A DNA stretch of 14,468 nt, from positions 1 through 14,468 of the forward strand of contig DAIEIL010000115.1 in the NCBI GenBank assembly GCA_027352645.1. Direction: 5' to 3'. Within the stretch, counting starts at the first letter, position 1. Each line of letters starts with the position of its first letter. Below the pieces are notes generated by a model. It was not told the origin of the DNA. It ran no database searches and was given only the letters and a program-made list of their open reading frames with translations. Shown here piece after piece: positions 5,246 through 13,863 of this stretch. Source of the DNA: Rhodobiaceae bacterium (GTDB lineage Bacteria > Pseudomonadota > Alphaproteobacteria > Parvibaculales > Parvibaculaceae). A program made the position numbers and the translations under genes.

Positions 5246-7945
5246 ATGGACGTTGTTATTGTTGAGTCGCCGGCCAAGGCGAAAACCATCAACAAATATC
5301 TGGGCAAGGGCTTCAAGGTCCTGGCGTCATACGGACATGTCCGTGACCTGCCCTCCAAGGATGGCTCGGTCCAGCCCGACGACGACTTCGCCATGGCCTG
5401 GGACGTCGACCCGAAGAGCCAGAAGCGCCTCAACGACATCGCCGCCGCCGTCAAGGGCGCGGACAAGCTCATCCTCGCAACCGACCCCGACCGCGAGGGA
5501 GAAGCCATTTCCTGGCATGTGCTGGAAGTCCTGAACAAGAAGAAAGCGCTGCAGGGCGTCCATGTCGAGCGTGTGGTCTTCAACGCCATCACCAAGAATT
5601 CCGTCCTCGAGGCGATGAAGCATCCGCGGGGGCTCGACAAGGAGTTGATCGACGCCTATCTCGCACGCCGCGCGCTCGACTATCTGGTCGGCTTCACGCT
5701 GTCGCCCGTGCTCTGGCGCAAGCTGCCGGGCGCGCGTTCGGCGGGCCGCGTGCAGTCCGTTGCCCTTCGTCTGATCTGCGACCGCGAGCTTGAGATCGAG
5801 GCTTTCCGCGCGCAGGAATACTGGACCATCGAAACAGATTTCCAGACCGGCTCGGGCTCGCCCTTCACCGCGCGTATCGTCAACCTCGACGGCAAGAAGC
5901 TCGAGAAGTTCGACATTCCGAACCAGGAAACAGCCGACGACATCGTGAAGCGCATCAAGGCGTCGCGCTTCTCCGTGAAGTCGGTCGAGAGCAAGCCCGC
6001 CAAGCGCAATCCCTACCCGCCCTTCACCACCTCGACGCTTCAGCAGGAAGCCTCGCGCAAGCTCGGTTTCTCCGCGAGCCGCACCATGCAGATCGCACAG
6101 CGCCTTTATGAAGGCGTCGAGATCGACGGCGAGACGGCGGGTCTCATCACCTATATGCGAACGGACGGCGTGCAGATTGCCGACGAAGCGATCGCCCAGG
6201 CGCGCACCGTCATCAACAATGAGTTCGGCGAGGCTTATCTTCCGTCCACGGCGCGCGTCTACAAGACCAAGGCGAAGAACGCGCAGGAAGCACACGAAGC
6301 CATCCGTCCGACCGATCTTTCGCGCCTGCCGAAACATGTTGCCCGCGCGCTCGACGAAGATCAGCGCCGCCTCTACGAACTCGTCTGGAACCGCACCATC
6401 GCGAGCCAGATGGAGAGCGTACAGCTCGAACGCACGACCATCGAGATCGAGGCCGACGAGCAGCAGATCGGCCTTCGCGCCACCGGTTCCGTCATCACCT
6501 TCGACGGCTTCCTGCGTCTCTATCAGGAGAGCCGCGACGAGGCGGAGGATGGCGAGGACGGCGGACGCCTGCCCAAGGTTTCGCGCGGCGACAAGCTCGG
6601 CCTCAAGGATGTGCGGCCCGACCAGCATTTCACCGAGCCGCCGCCCCGCTTCACGGAAGCCTCGCTCGTCAAGCGCATGGAAGAACTCGGCATCGGTCGC
6701 CCTTCCACCTACGCCTCGACGCTGCAGACGCTGCGCGACCGCACCTATGTCCATATGGACAAGGGCCGCTTCGTGCCGGACGACAAGGGCCGCCTCGTCA
6801 CGGCGTTCCTGGAGAACTTCTTCAACCGCTATGTCGAATATGACTTCACGGCGGATCTCGAAGAGAAGCTCGACAAGGTGTCCGCCGGCGAAATGAACTG
6901 GAAGGACGTGCTGCGCGACTTCTGGAAGGACTTCACCGCCGCCGTCGGCGACGCGATGGAACTTCGGATCACCGAAGTCCTCGACCGTCTGAATGACGTG
7001 CTTGGGCCCCATGTCTTCCCCGACAAGGGCGATGGCACGGACCCGCGCAAATGCCCGTCCTGTGCCGATGGACGACTTTCGCTCAAGGTCGGCAAGTTCG
7101 GCGCGTTTGTCGGCTGCTCGAATTACCCCGAATGCCGCTTCACCCGCCAGCTCACCGTCGGCGCCGACGGTGAGGAAGGCGCGACGGGCGACCGCAATCT
7201 CGGCATCGATCCCGAGAGCGGCAAGCCCGTGCTCGTGAAGTCGGGCCGCTTCGGTCCCTATATCCAGCTCGGCGAAGCGGAAGAAGAAGGCGAGAAGCCG
7301 AAGCGCGCGGGCATTCCGCGCGGCACCTCGGCTGCGAACATCACGTTCGAGCGCGCGGTCGAGCTCCTCTCCCTTCCGCGCGAAGTCGGCATTCATCCCG
7401 AGACCGGTCTGCCGATCACGGCCGGACTGGGCCGCTTCGGTCCTTTCATTCTTCATGATGGCGTCTATGCCAATCTGAAGGAGCCGGAAGAAGTCTTCAC
7501 CATCGGTATCAACCGCGCCGTCGACCTCCTGGCCGAAAAAGCCGCGAAGGCGGCAGAGCGCGCGGGCAAGGCGCTGCGCGACGTGGGTGCCCATCCGGTA
7601 GACGGCAAGCCGATCCTCATCATGGAAGGCAAATACGGGCCCTACGTGAAGCATGGCCGCACCAATGCGACGCTTCCAAAGGATAGCGACGTGCAGGCCA
7701 TGACGGTGGAAGAGATCGTCGCCCTGCTCGCGGAGAAATCCGGCAAGGGCGCCAAGAAGGGCCCTGCGAAAAAGGCGAAGGCCGAACCGGCCGAAAAGCC
7801 TGCGAAGAAGGCTGCTGCGAAGAAGCCGGCCGCCAGGAAACCTGCCGCCAAGAAGGCAGCGCCGAAAAAGACGGCGGCAAAGAAGCCCGCCGCGAAAAAG
7901 CCTGCCGCCAAGGCGAAGCCACGCGCCGCCGCGAAGGCTGACTGA
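5246..7945 (+). CDS. topA: DNA topoisomerase I (type IA) with lysine-rich C-terminal tail
   Basis: Relaxes negatively supercoiled DNA through a transient 5'-phosphotyrosine. The 899-residue product starts with the Toprim sequence MDVVIVESPAKAKTINKYLG and has the acidic metal-binding motif TDPDREGE (79-86) and RSAGRVQSVALRLI. The active-site tyrosine is Y303 in ITYMRTDG. One C4 zinc finger remains (C603, C606, C624, C630). It is followed by three repeats of the type GKPxLxxxGRFGPY (roughly 650-815) replacing further fingers. Residues 831-899 are a low-complexity Lys/Ala/Pro tail resembling histone H1. The ATG at 5246 is chosen because the Toprim strand begins there; a GGAGA at 5229-5233 lies upstream. 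The 36 extra upstream codons are unconserved in character. The neighbourhood dprA-topA-rnr is common in alphaproteobacteria. Confidence 0.97.
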   Translation: MDVVIVESPAKAKTINKYLGKGFKVLASYGHVRDLPSKDGSVQPDDDFAMAWDVDPKSQKRLNDIAAAVKGADKLILATDPDREGEAISWHVLEVLNKKKALQGVHVERVVFNAITKNSVLEAMKHPRGLDKELIDAYLARRALDYLVGFTLSPVLWRKLPGARSAGRVQSVALRLICDRELEIEAFRAQEYWTIETDFQTGSGSPFTARIVNLDGKKLEKFDIPNQETADDIVKRIKASRFSVKSVESKPAKRNPYPPFTTSTLQQEASRKLGFSASRTMQIAQRLYEGVEIDGETAGLITYMRTDGVQIADEAIAQARTVINNEFGEAYLPSTARVYKTKAKNAQEAHEAIRPTDLSRLPKHVARALDEDQRRLYELVWNRTIASQMESVQLERTTIEIEADEQQIGLRATGSVITFDGFLRLYQESRDEAEDGEDGGRLPKVSRGDKLGLKDVRPDQHFTEPPPRFTEASLVKRMEELGIGRPSTYASTLQTLRDRTYVHMDKGRFVPDDKGRLVTAFLENFFNRYVEYDFTADLEEKLDKVSAGEMNWKDVLRDFWKDFTAAVGDAMELRITEVLDRLNDVLGPHVFPDKGDGTDPRKCPSCADGRLSLKVGKFGAFVGCSNYPECRFTRQLTVGADGEEGATGDRNLGIDPESGKPVLVKSGRFGPYIQLGEAEEEGEKPKRAGIPRGTSAANITFERAVELLSLPREVGIHPETGLPITAGLGRFGPFILHDGVYANLKEPEEVFTIGINRAVDLLAEKAAKAAERAGKALRDVGAHPVDGKPILIMEGKYGPYVKHGRTNATLPKDSDVQAMTVEEIVALLAEKSGKGAKKGPAKKAKAEPAEKPAKKAAAKKPAARKPAAKKAAPKKTAAKKPAAKKPAAKAKPRAAAKAD

Positions 7946-8098
7946 AGTTCTATCGGCCGCTCTTTCTCCGGCCGGCCAAGCACTGGATAATGTCCCGGCG
8001 CGCGTCGCCGGGACCCGTTCGGCAGCGCGGCGGATGGCGAGGAGAATGGAGCCTGGGGACGAGCCCCGGGACCACACAGCATTCCGGGCGAATTCCAC
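7946..8098 (+). other. topA-rnr spacer with three stem-loops
   Basis: The 153-nt gap contains three inverted repeats. CGGCCG (7954-7959) pairs with CGGCCG (7969-7974). The perfect 9-bp GTCCCGGCG (7992-8000) pairs with CGCCGGGAC (8006-8014) around CGCGT. CCTGGGG (8052-8058) pairs with CCCCGGG (8064-8070) around ACGAG, with one pair that is G-U when read on the plus strand. None has a T-run, so factor-independent termination is unlikely. The spacer may be a processing/stability element between topA and rnr or a dispersed intergenic repeat. No convincing promoter for rnr was seen. Confidence 0.5.
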
Positions 8099-10504
8099 AT
8101 GACCGATAAGCCGAAGAAGCCCTCAAAGAAGCCCGCGCCGAAACCAGCGCTCAAAAAGGACGCGCCCAAAAAACGCGAGCGCTCCAACGGCTTGCCCTCG
8201 CGCGAGCAGATCCTTGAATTCGTCTCCACCGCGACCGGCAATATCGGCAAGCGCGAGATCGCCCGCGCCTTCAACGTCAAGGGCGCTGACCGCATTCCGC
8301 TGAAGCAGATGCTGAAGGCGATGGCCGAAGAAGGCGTCCTCGTGAAGAGCGAGAAGCGCAAGCTTCATCGCGCTGGCGAGCTGCCCTCCGTCGCCGCCAT
8401 CGAGATCACGCACACCGATCCCGACGGCGAACTCATCGCGCGCCCCGTCGACTGGAAGGGCACAGACGCTCCGCCCTCGATTGTCGTCACGCCCCAGTCA
8501 AAAAAGCACCACGTCAAGGATCGCGAGGCCGAGCCGCCGGCGGGCGTCGGCGACCGTGTTCTGGCGCGCCTGACGCGCATGACCGAGGCCAACGAAATCT
8601 ACGACTACGAAGCGCGCGTCGTGCGCCGCCTCGACAAGGGCGCGGAGCGCGTGCTCGGCCTCTTCCGCTCAGGCGCGGAAGGCGGAAGGCTCGTCCCCGT
8701 CGACAAGCGCGAGCGCAACGAATACGAAATCGCGCGCGACGACACCGGCAATGCGAGGGACGGCGATCTCGTTCTCGCCGAAACCGTGCCGGGCAAGCGC
8801 TACGGACTTCTCCGCGCCCGTGTACGCGAGGTCTTCGGCCGCAGCGACGATCCGAAGTCGATCAGCCTCATCGCCATTCATACGCATGGCATTCCCGACC
8901 GTTTCCCCGACAGCGTTATCAAGGAAGCGGAAGCGGCGGCGCCCGCGGGGCCCGAAGGCCGCACCGATCTTCGCGATATTCCGCTCGTCACGATCGACCC
9001 GGAAGATGCGCGCGACCATGACGACGCCGTCTGGGCAGCGCTCGATCCCGATCCGAAGAACGAAGGCGGCTATGTCGCCATCGTCGCCATCGCCGACGTC
9101 GCCGCCTATGTGCGCCCCGGCTCGCCCATGGACCGCGAGGCGCGGAAACGCGGCAACTCGACCTATTTCCCCGACCGGGTCGTGCCAATGCTGCCCGAAC
9201 GCATCTCGAACGATCTCTGCTCGCTGCGCGAAAAGGAAGAACGCGCCTGTCTCGCCGTGCGGATGGTGTTCGACAGCGAAGGCAACAAGCGCAGCCACGA
9301 GTTTGTGCGCGGCATCATGCGTTCGGCCGCCCGCCTCACCTATCGCCAGATGCAGCAAGCCATCGACGGCGCGCCCGACGACAAGACGGGACCGATCCTC
9401 GAAACCGTGTTGCGTCCGCTATGGGACGCCTACAAGACGATTTCGCTCGCGCGCGAGAAGCGCGGGCCGCTCGATCTCGATCTGCCGGAATACAAGGCGA
9501 AGCTCGACGAGCGCGGCCGCGTCGCCGCGATCAACATCGCTGCCAAATACGAGTCGATGAAGCTCATCGAGGAGTTCATGATCCTCGCCAATGTCTGCGC
9601 TGCCGAAACCGCCGAGCAGAAGCAGACGAAGCTCGTCTATCGCATTCACGACGTGCCTTCCCGCGAGAAGCTCGTGGCGCTTTCCGAGTTCCTGCAGACG
9701 CTCAACCTGAGCTTTCCCAAGGGACAGCTCGTCAAGCCGGCGAACTTCAACCGCATCCTTGCCGAAGTGGACGGCACCGAATTCGACCAGATGGTTTCGA
9801 CCGTCGTGCTTCGCTCGCAGTCGCAGGCGGTCTACTCGCCCGACAATATCGGCCATTTCGGCCTGAACCTCCGGCGCTATGCCCACTTCACCTCGCCCAT
9901 CCGCCGCTACGCGGACCTCATCGTCCACCGCGCGCTCGTCTCGGCGCTGCGCTTCGGTAATGACGGACAGAGCGCAGAGGAAATGGGCGCGCTGACTGAA
10001 ATCGCCGAACACATCTCAGGCACGGAGCGGCGCTCCATGCTCGCCGAGCGCGACTCGACGGACCGCTTCATCGCCGCCTTCCTCGCCGATCGCATCGGCG
10101 CGGAATTTCCTGGCCGTATCTCCGGCGTCACGCGCTTTGGTCTCTTCGTGAAGCTGGAAGAGACCGGCGCCGACGGCCTCATTCCCATCGGCAATCTCGG
10201 TACGGAATTCTTCCATCACGACGAATCGGGCCACGCCCTGATCGGCGAGCGCTCCGGCCTCACCTATCGCCTGGGTGAGCAAGTCCGTGTGCGGCTTGCC
10301 GAAGCCGTTCCCGTCACCGGCGGTCTGCGCTTCGACATCGTCGAGGGCGGCTCGGAAGGAAAACCCGCCGGGCGTCATGGTTTTAAGCGAAGCCAAGGCA
10401 GACCCGGCGTAAAGCCGAAAGCCGGTGGCAAGCCCCGTGGCATGAAGCCGCGCGGAAAGGAAAAAACGGCGCGATCGAGCAAGAAACGGCCCACCAAACA
10501 TTGA
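8099..10504 (+). CDS. rnr: ribonuclease R
   Basis: A processive 3'-5' exoribonuclease of the RNase II/RNB family that degrades structured RNA and works with SmpB-tmRNA in RNA quality control. The 801-residue protein has a lysine/proline-rich N-terminus (about 2-28), a winged-helix region (about 33-92) and OB-fold cold-shock-like domains. The RNB catalytic core carries IDPEDARDHDD, placing the metal-binding aspartates at D300, D306, D308 and D309. HFTSPIRRYADLIVHR follows in the RNB core. A C-terminal S1 domain starts near 669 (FPGRISGVTRFGLFVKLEE), followed by a basic tail rich in Lys, Arg and Gly. Length is typical for RNase R rather than RNase II. The Shine-Dalgarno is weak (GGGCGA about 11 nt upstream). 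Confidence 0.96.
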   Translation: MTDKPKKPSKKPAPKPALKKDAPKKRERSNGLPSREQILEFVSTATGNIGKREIARAFNVKGADRIPLKQMLKAMAEEGVLVKSEKRKLHRAGELPSVAAIEITHTDPDGELIARPVDWKGTDAPPSIVVTPQSKKHHVKDREAEPPAGVGDRVLARLTRMTEANEIYDYEARVVRRLDKGAERVLGLFRSGAEGGRLVPVDKRERNEYEIARDDTGNARDGDLVLAETVPGKRYGLLRARVREVFGRSDDPKSISLIAIHTHGIPDRFPDSVIKEAEAAAPAGPEGRTDLRDIPLVTIDPEDARDHDDAVWAALDPDPKNEGGYVAIVAIADVAAYVRPGSPMDREARKRGNSTYFPDRVVPMLPERISNDLCSLREKEERACLAVRMVFDSEGNKRSHEFVRGIMRSAARLTYRQMQQAIDGAPDDKTGPILETVLRPLWDAYKTISLAREKRGPLDLDLPEYKAKLDERGRVAAINIAAKYESMKLIEEFMILANVCAAETAEQKQTKLVYRIHDVPSREKLVALSEFLQTLNLSFPKGQLVKPANFNRILAEVDGTEFDQMVSTVVLRSQSQAVYSPDNIGHFGLNLRRYAHFTSPIRRYADLIVHRALVSALRFGNDGQSAEEMGALTEIAEHISGTERRSMLAERDSTDRFIAAFLADRIGAEFPGRISGVTRFGLFVKLEETGADGLIPIGNLGTEFFHHDESGHALIGERSGLTYRLGEQVRVRLAEAVPVTGGLRFDIVEGGSEGKPAGRHGFKRSQGRPGVKPKAGGKPRGMKPRGKEKTARSSKKRPTKH

Positions 10505-10517
10505 TGGCGATCAATAC

Positions 10518-10545
10518 GCGTCAACCTGACGCATTCAATCTTTTC
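10518..10545 (+). terminator. weak terminator-like hairpin after rnr
   Basis: GCGTCA (10518-10523) pairs perfectly with TGACGC (10527-10532) around ACC and is followed by a T-rich but interrupted tract (ATTCAATCTTTTC). The stem is only 6 bp. It lies 13 nt after the rnr stop. It could instead be a regulator-binding dyad for the next gene. A -10-like TAGAAT (10546-10551) follows, but without a good -35 box. Confidence 0.3.
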
Positions 10546-10595
10546 TAGAATGCGACAAATCTGCGGTAGCACTTTTGCCGTATCACAGGGTCAGG

Positions 10596-11021
10596 ATGAG
10601 CGCCGTTTTGGATATCGACCAGCCCACAATTTACCAGCCTGCCCGGCTTGCGCCGCGCGCTTTTGGCCGCTCCCTCTGGCGCGGCTTCCTTGAGCGCTGC
10701 CCGAACTGCGGCAAAGGTCATATCTTCCGTGCCTTCCTCAAGGTCGCAGACGAATGCCCGCATTGCGGCGAGGCGCTCCATCACCACCGTGCCGACGACG
10801 CGCCGCCCTATTTCACCATGTTGATCGTTGGCCACATCGTCGTGCCGATCATCCTCGCGGTCGAACTCGAATATGCCCCGCCGGTGTGGATCCAGATGAC
10901 CGTCTGGCCGCTCCTCACCGCCGCGCTCTCACTCCTGCTGCTCCCGCGCATCAAGGGCGCGGTGGTAGGCCTGCAATGGGCCCAGCGCATGCATGGCTTC
11001 GGCGGCGAAGTTCACGACTAG
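10596..11021 (+). CDS. DUF983 family membrane protein with zinc ribbon
   Basis: A 141-residue protein with a paired-cysteine knuckle near the N-terminus (C35-PN-C38 and C54-PH-C57), then two predicted membrane helices (about 73-91 and 98-117). The spacing and the flanking GRSLWRGFLERCPNCGKG fit the DUF983 family, whose molecular function is not established. The family is frequent in alphaproteobacteria, often near rnr/Nudix or cytochrome oxidase genes. The ATG at 10596 is preferred to the in-frame TTG at 10575 because AGGG at 10587-10590 lies 5 nt before it. The cysteines suggest metal binding in a cytoplasmic segment. The next gene starts 70 nt downstream. Confidence 0.85.
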   Translation: MSAVLDIDQPTIYQPARLAPRAFGRSLWRGFLERCPNCGKGHIFRAFLKVADECPHCGEALHHHRADDAPPYFTMLIVGHIVVPIILAVELEYAPPVWIQMTVWPLLTAALSLLLLPRIKGAVVGLQWAQRMHGFGGEVHD

Positions 11022-11091
11022 TCTTCTGGACAGCCCCGATCCCGCCGGGCATCCTGACCGGAAACGACATTCAAGAAACCGGGACGGAAAC

Positions 11092-11859
11092 ATGGCAGAG
11101 GGACAGACGGGTGCTTTCGACCCGAAACAATCGCGCGACCAGGAGTATCGAGATGGCAGCGCGGGCCGCGCCGTGCGTCCGCGCGATGCGGCGACGCTGA
11201 TCCTCGTGCGCAACGACGGCGCGAGTCCTCGTGTGCTGATGGGCCAGCGCCACGCCAATCACAAATTCATGCCGAACAAATTCGTCTTCCCCGGCGGGCG
11301 CGTCGATCCGGCCGATAGCCGCATTCGCCCGGTGGAGGATCTGCGCCCTGAAGTTGCGCGGCTTCTGCTCGCGCGCATGCGCGGCACGCCGTCGGAAAAT
11401 CGCGCGCGGGCGCTTGCGCTTGCCGCCATCCGCGAGACCTTCGAGGAAACGGGGCTCGCCGTCGGCCGCGTGATTGAGACGCCGCAGACGAGCAAGCACA
11501 AGGACTGGAACGCCTATTTCTCAGCAGGCGTCTCGCCCGCGCTTGGCGCGCTCGAATTCGTCGCCCGCGCCATCACGCCGCCCTACCGCACGCGCCGCTT
11601 CGACACGCGCTTCTTCATCGCCGATGCCGAGCATATTCATGGCGATCCGGCGCATGTCACGGGTTCCGGCGAATTGCAGGGATTGCACTGGATCGGCATC
11701 AAGGAAGCCGAAGACCTCGATCTGCCGAACATCACGCGCGTCGTGCTGGCGGAGATCGACGAGCGCCTGCGTCAAAGCGCGGCGGCGCAACGCAAGCGGC
11801 CCGTGCCCTTCATCCATTTCCGCCGAGGCGAAGCCATCCGCGACACGCTGGAGGGTTGA
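11092..11859 (+). CDS. Nudix hydrolase with split Nudix box (first of tandem pair)
   Basis: Nudix enzymes hydrolyse nucleoside diphosphates linked to another group. The 255-residue product has FPGG (66-69) and RETFEETGL (114-122), the two ends of the Nudix box, with 44 residues between the last glycine and the RE motif rather than the usual 13. An insertion of about 31 residues therefore sits inside the box, as in the NUDT19-like group. The substrate cannot be read from the sequence; a CoA-type or other nucleotide diphosphate is possible. The ATG at 11092 is chosen because earlier in-frame codons overlap the DUF983 gene and look unconserved. The stop is overlapped by the next Nudix gene in TGATG (11857-11861), indicating coupled translation. 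Confidence 0.88.
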   Translation: MAEGQTGAFDPKQSRDQEYRDGSAGRAVRPRDAATLILVRNDGASPRVLMGQRHANHKFMPNKFVFPGGRVDPADSRIRPVEDLRPEVARLLLARMRGTPSENRARALALAAIRETFEETGLAVGRVIETPQTSKHKDWNAYFSAGVSPALGALEFVARAITPPYRTRRFDTRFFIADAEHIHGDPAHVTGSGELQGLHWIGIKEAEDLDLPNITRVVLAEIDERLRQSAAAQRKRPVPFIHFRRGEAIRDTLEG

Positions 11860-12509
11860 TGACCAGCGAAGCCCCTCTGCGCCCGCGCAATATCCGTCCG
11901 CGCGATGCGGCAAGCCTCGTCCTTGTCGACGAACGGGCGGACGAGCCGCACATTCTGATGGGCCGCCGGCATGCCCGCATGTCTTTCGTGCCCGATGCCT
12001 TCGTCTTTCCGGGCGGCAAGCTCGATCCCGACGATTTCATCGCGCTGCCAGCGACAGAACTTTCCGCTGCCGTGAACTTCGGACCAAAGGGGCGCGCGCT
12101 CGCCATGGCCGCGATCCGGGAAACATTCGAGGAGACGGGGCTCACTCTTGCGAAGCCCGGCAATGTCGGCGCCGGGGCTGCAGAGAGCTGGGCGCATTTC
12201 CGCGAACGCGGCATCGCGCCAAGCCTTGATGCGCTGTCCCCGCTGGCCCGCGCGATCACGCCGGTGGGCAGCCCCATTCGCTTCCATGCACGTTTCTTCA
12301 CGGCGTCGGCGACCGAGCTGGAAGGAACGCTCGCGGGGAGCGGCGAACTCGAAGATCTCGACTGGTATCCGCTTTCGGAAGCGCTGAAGCTCCCGATCAT
12401 CGACGTCACGGAATTCGTGCTGCATGAGGTCGCGCGGCGCCGGAACGGCGGATCGCATCGCGTCCCCCTTTACAGCTACCGCAACGGGCAGCCGCTCAAG
12501 CGCCCCTGA
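11859..12509 (+). CDS. Nudix hydrolase with split Nudix box (second of tandem pair)
   Basis: A 216-residue paralogue of the preceding product. Both share RPRDAA near the N-terminus, the LMG(Q/R)RHA segment, VFPGG, AIRETFEETGL, ARAITP and a following R-F-x-x-R-F-F strand. Here FPGG is at 50-53 and RETFEETGL at 87-95, so the insertion inside the Nudix box is shorter, about 20 residues. The ATG at 11859 shares its A with the stop of the upstream gene and is preceded by GAGGG (11851-11855), so translation is probably coupled. The pair most likely arose by tandem duplication followed by divergence. The substrate is unknown. The stop codon sits inside a GCCCC/GGGGC hairpin (12502-12518). Confidence 0.88.
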   Translation: MTSEAPLRPRNIRPRDAASLVLVDERADEPHILMGRRHARMSFVPDAFVFPGGKLDPDDFIALPATELSAAVNFGPKGRALAMAAIRETFEETGLTLAKPGNVGAGAAESWAHFRERGIAPSLDALSPLARAITPVGSPIRFHARFFTASATELEGTLAGSGELEDLDWYPLSEALKLPIIDVTEFVLHEVARRRNGGSHRVPLYSYRNGQPLKRP

Positions 12510-12518
12510 GACCGGGGC
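12502..12518 (+). terminator. GC-rich hairpin at the end of the Nudix pair
   Basis: GCCCC (12502-12506) and GGGGC (12514-12518) flank a 7-nt loop that contains the stop codon of the second Nudix gene. There is no T-run. It may slow or help end transcription, but it is short and could be chance in GC-rich DNA. Confidence 0.25.
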
Positions 12519-12535
12519 AAAGGGACGCGGGTGGG

Positions 12536-12564
12536 TGGAAAACTACCCTGCCCAGGGCTAGACT
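12536..12564 (+). promoter_or_regulatory. candidate promoter of the MFS gene
   Basis: TGGAAA (12536-12541) and TAGACT (12559-12564) lie 17 nt apart. The -35 matches 4 of 6 consensus bases and the -10 matches TA...T. The text after the -10 box (GCCGCC) resembles that after the rpmG box (CCGCCGC). A start near 12571 would give a leader of about 80 nt. Confidence 0.4.
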
Positions 12565-12652
12565 GCCGCCCGCATCGCGACAGACGATGCAGTCACAACA
12601 TCAAGGGCCGTCATCCGTGCGCCTTCCCGCGCAACGAAACTGACGATGACGC

Positions 12653-13843
12653 ATGACCTCTCAGACCAATTTTTCTTCCCACCTCACATCCGCTGAGCGC
12701 CGCCGCGGCATTGCCGCCGCGATTGCCTGCCTCACCGTCGTCGGCGCGTGCCTCGGCGCCTCCATGCCCTTCCTCGCGCTGGTTCTCGCAGGCCAGGGCG
12801 TGCCGCCCGCGATGATCGGGCTCAACTCGGCCATTCCCTCTCTCGCCGGCCTCATAGCCACGCCCTTCATTCCGAAGCTGATGCAGCATGTGCCCGCGAA
12901 CAGGCTCGTGGTGATCAGCCTCATCCTCGCCGCCATGGCGATGATCGGCTGCTATCTGGTTCAGAATTACTGGGCCTGGTTCCCGCTGCGCGCCGTCATC
13001 GGCGCCTCCATCACCATCGCCTTCGTCATCAGCGAAATCTGGATCAACGCGCTGGCGGACGAGAAGACGCGCGGACGCATCATGGGCGTTTATGGCGCGG
13101 TGCTGGCGATCGGCTTCGCTGCCGGCCCCGTGGTGCTCTTCCTCGCAGGCTCGGAAGGCTTCCTGCCCTTCGGCCTCATCGCGGGCCTCGCGCTCACGGC
13201 CTGCGTCCCCGTGCTCATGGCGGGCGACACAGCCCCCGGCGGCGAGGGCCACGCGCCCAGTCGCTCCTTTGCCGCCTTCCTGACCGTCGCCCCCACGGCG
13301 ACGCTCGCCGCCTTCGTCTTCGGCGCGGTCGAACAGGGCGTGATGAACCTCCTGCCCATCTACGGGGTCAAGATCGGCCTCACATCGCAGGTGGCGGCGC
13401 TGGTCCTCACCGCCTTCGCGGCCGGCAACATTCTCTGCCAGGTGCCGCTGGGCATTCTGGCCGACCGGATGAACCGCCGCCTGCTGCTCGCCATTTGCGG
13501 GGGACTTGGCGGGGGAATCATTGCGCTCCTGCCGCTGGTCGCGGGCACTCCGTTGATCTTCCCGGCAATCTTCGTCTTCGGCGGCATGGTGACCGGCCTC
13601 TATTCGGTGGGGCTGACGCTCCTCGGCCAGCGATTCCATGGCCCCGACCTCGCCGCCGCCAATTCGGCCTTCGTCATGTGCTACAGCATCGGCGCGTTGA
13701 TGGGCCCGCCCATCGGCGGCGCCGCCATGCAGGCCTGGGTACCCCATGGACTCCCGGCTTCCATGGCCGTTTTTGGCCTTGGATACATGGCTTTGGCGCT
13801 CTGGCGCTGGCAAACCGCCAAGGCCGACCCGGCCGCCGGCTGA
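12653..13843 (+). CDS. MFS transporter (YcaD-like)
   Basis: A 396-residue integral membrane protein with about twelve hydrophobic helices in two halves, separated by a hydrophilic loop (about 190-206, GDTAPGGEGHAPSRS). The first half carries SEIWINALADEKTRGRIMGV (127-146) followed by a glycine-rich helix. The second half carries the MFS motif-A-like GILADRMNRR (267-276). The E-x-W-x..RGR pattern resembles the E. coli YcaD group of major facilitator proteins, which are putative effluxers of unknown substrate. Substrate and direction cannot be inferred. The ATG at 12653 has only a weak ribosome-binding site. A promoter candidate lies upstream, so the gene may be transcribed separately from the Nudix pair. 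Confidence 0.9.
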   Translation: MTSQTNFSSHLTSAERRRGIAAAIACLTVVGACLGASMPFLALVLAGQGVPPAMIGLNSAIPSLAGLIATPFIPKLMQHVPANRLVVISLILAAMAMIGCYLVQNYWAWFPLRAVIGASITIAFVISEIWINALADEKTRGRIMGVYGAVLAIGFAAGPVVLFLAGSEGFLPFGLIAGLALTACVPVLMAGDTAPGGEGHAPSRSFAAFLTVAPTATLAAFVFGAVEQGVMNLLPIYGVKIGLTSQVAALVLTAFAAGNILCQVPLGILADRMNRRLLLAICGGLGGGIIALLPLVAGTPLIFPAIFVFGGMVTGLYSVGLTLLGQRFHGPDLAAANSAFVMCYSIGALMGPPIGGAAMQAWVPHGLPASMAVFGLGYMALALWRWQTAKADPAAG

Positions 13844-13863
13844 GGGAAAGCTCAACGCATGGC

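Noticed and set aside
5327..8098. 923-codon open frame on the minus strand opposite topA
   Set aside because: It is the antisense shadow of a clear topA. The translation is low-complexity with no domain, and the long opening reflects GC-rich codon usage.
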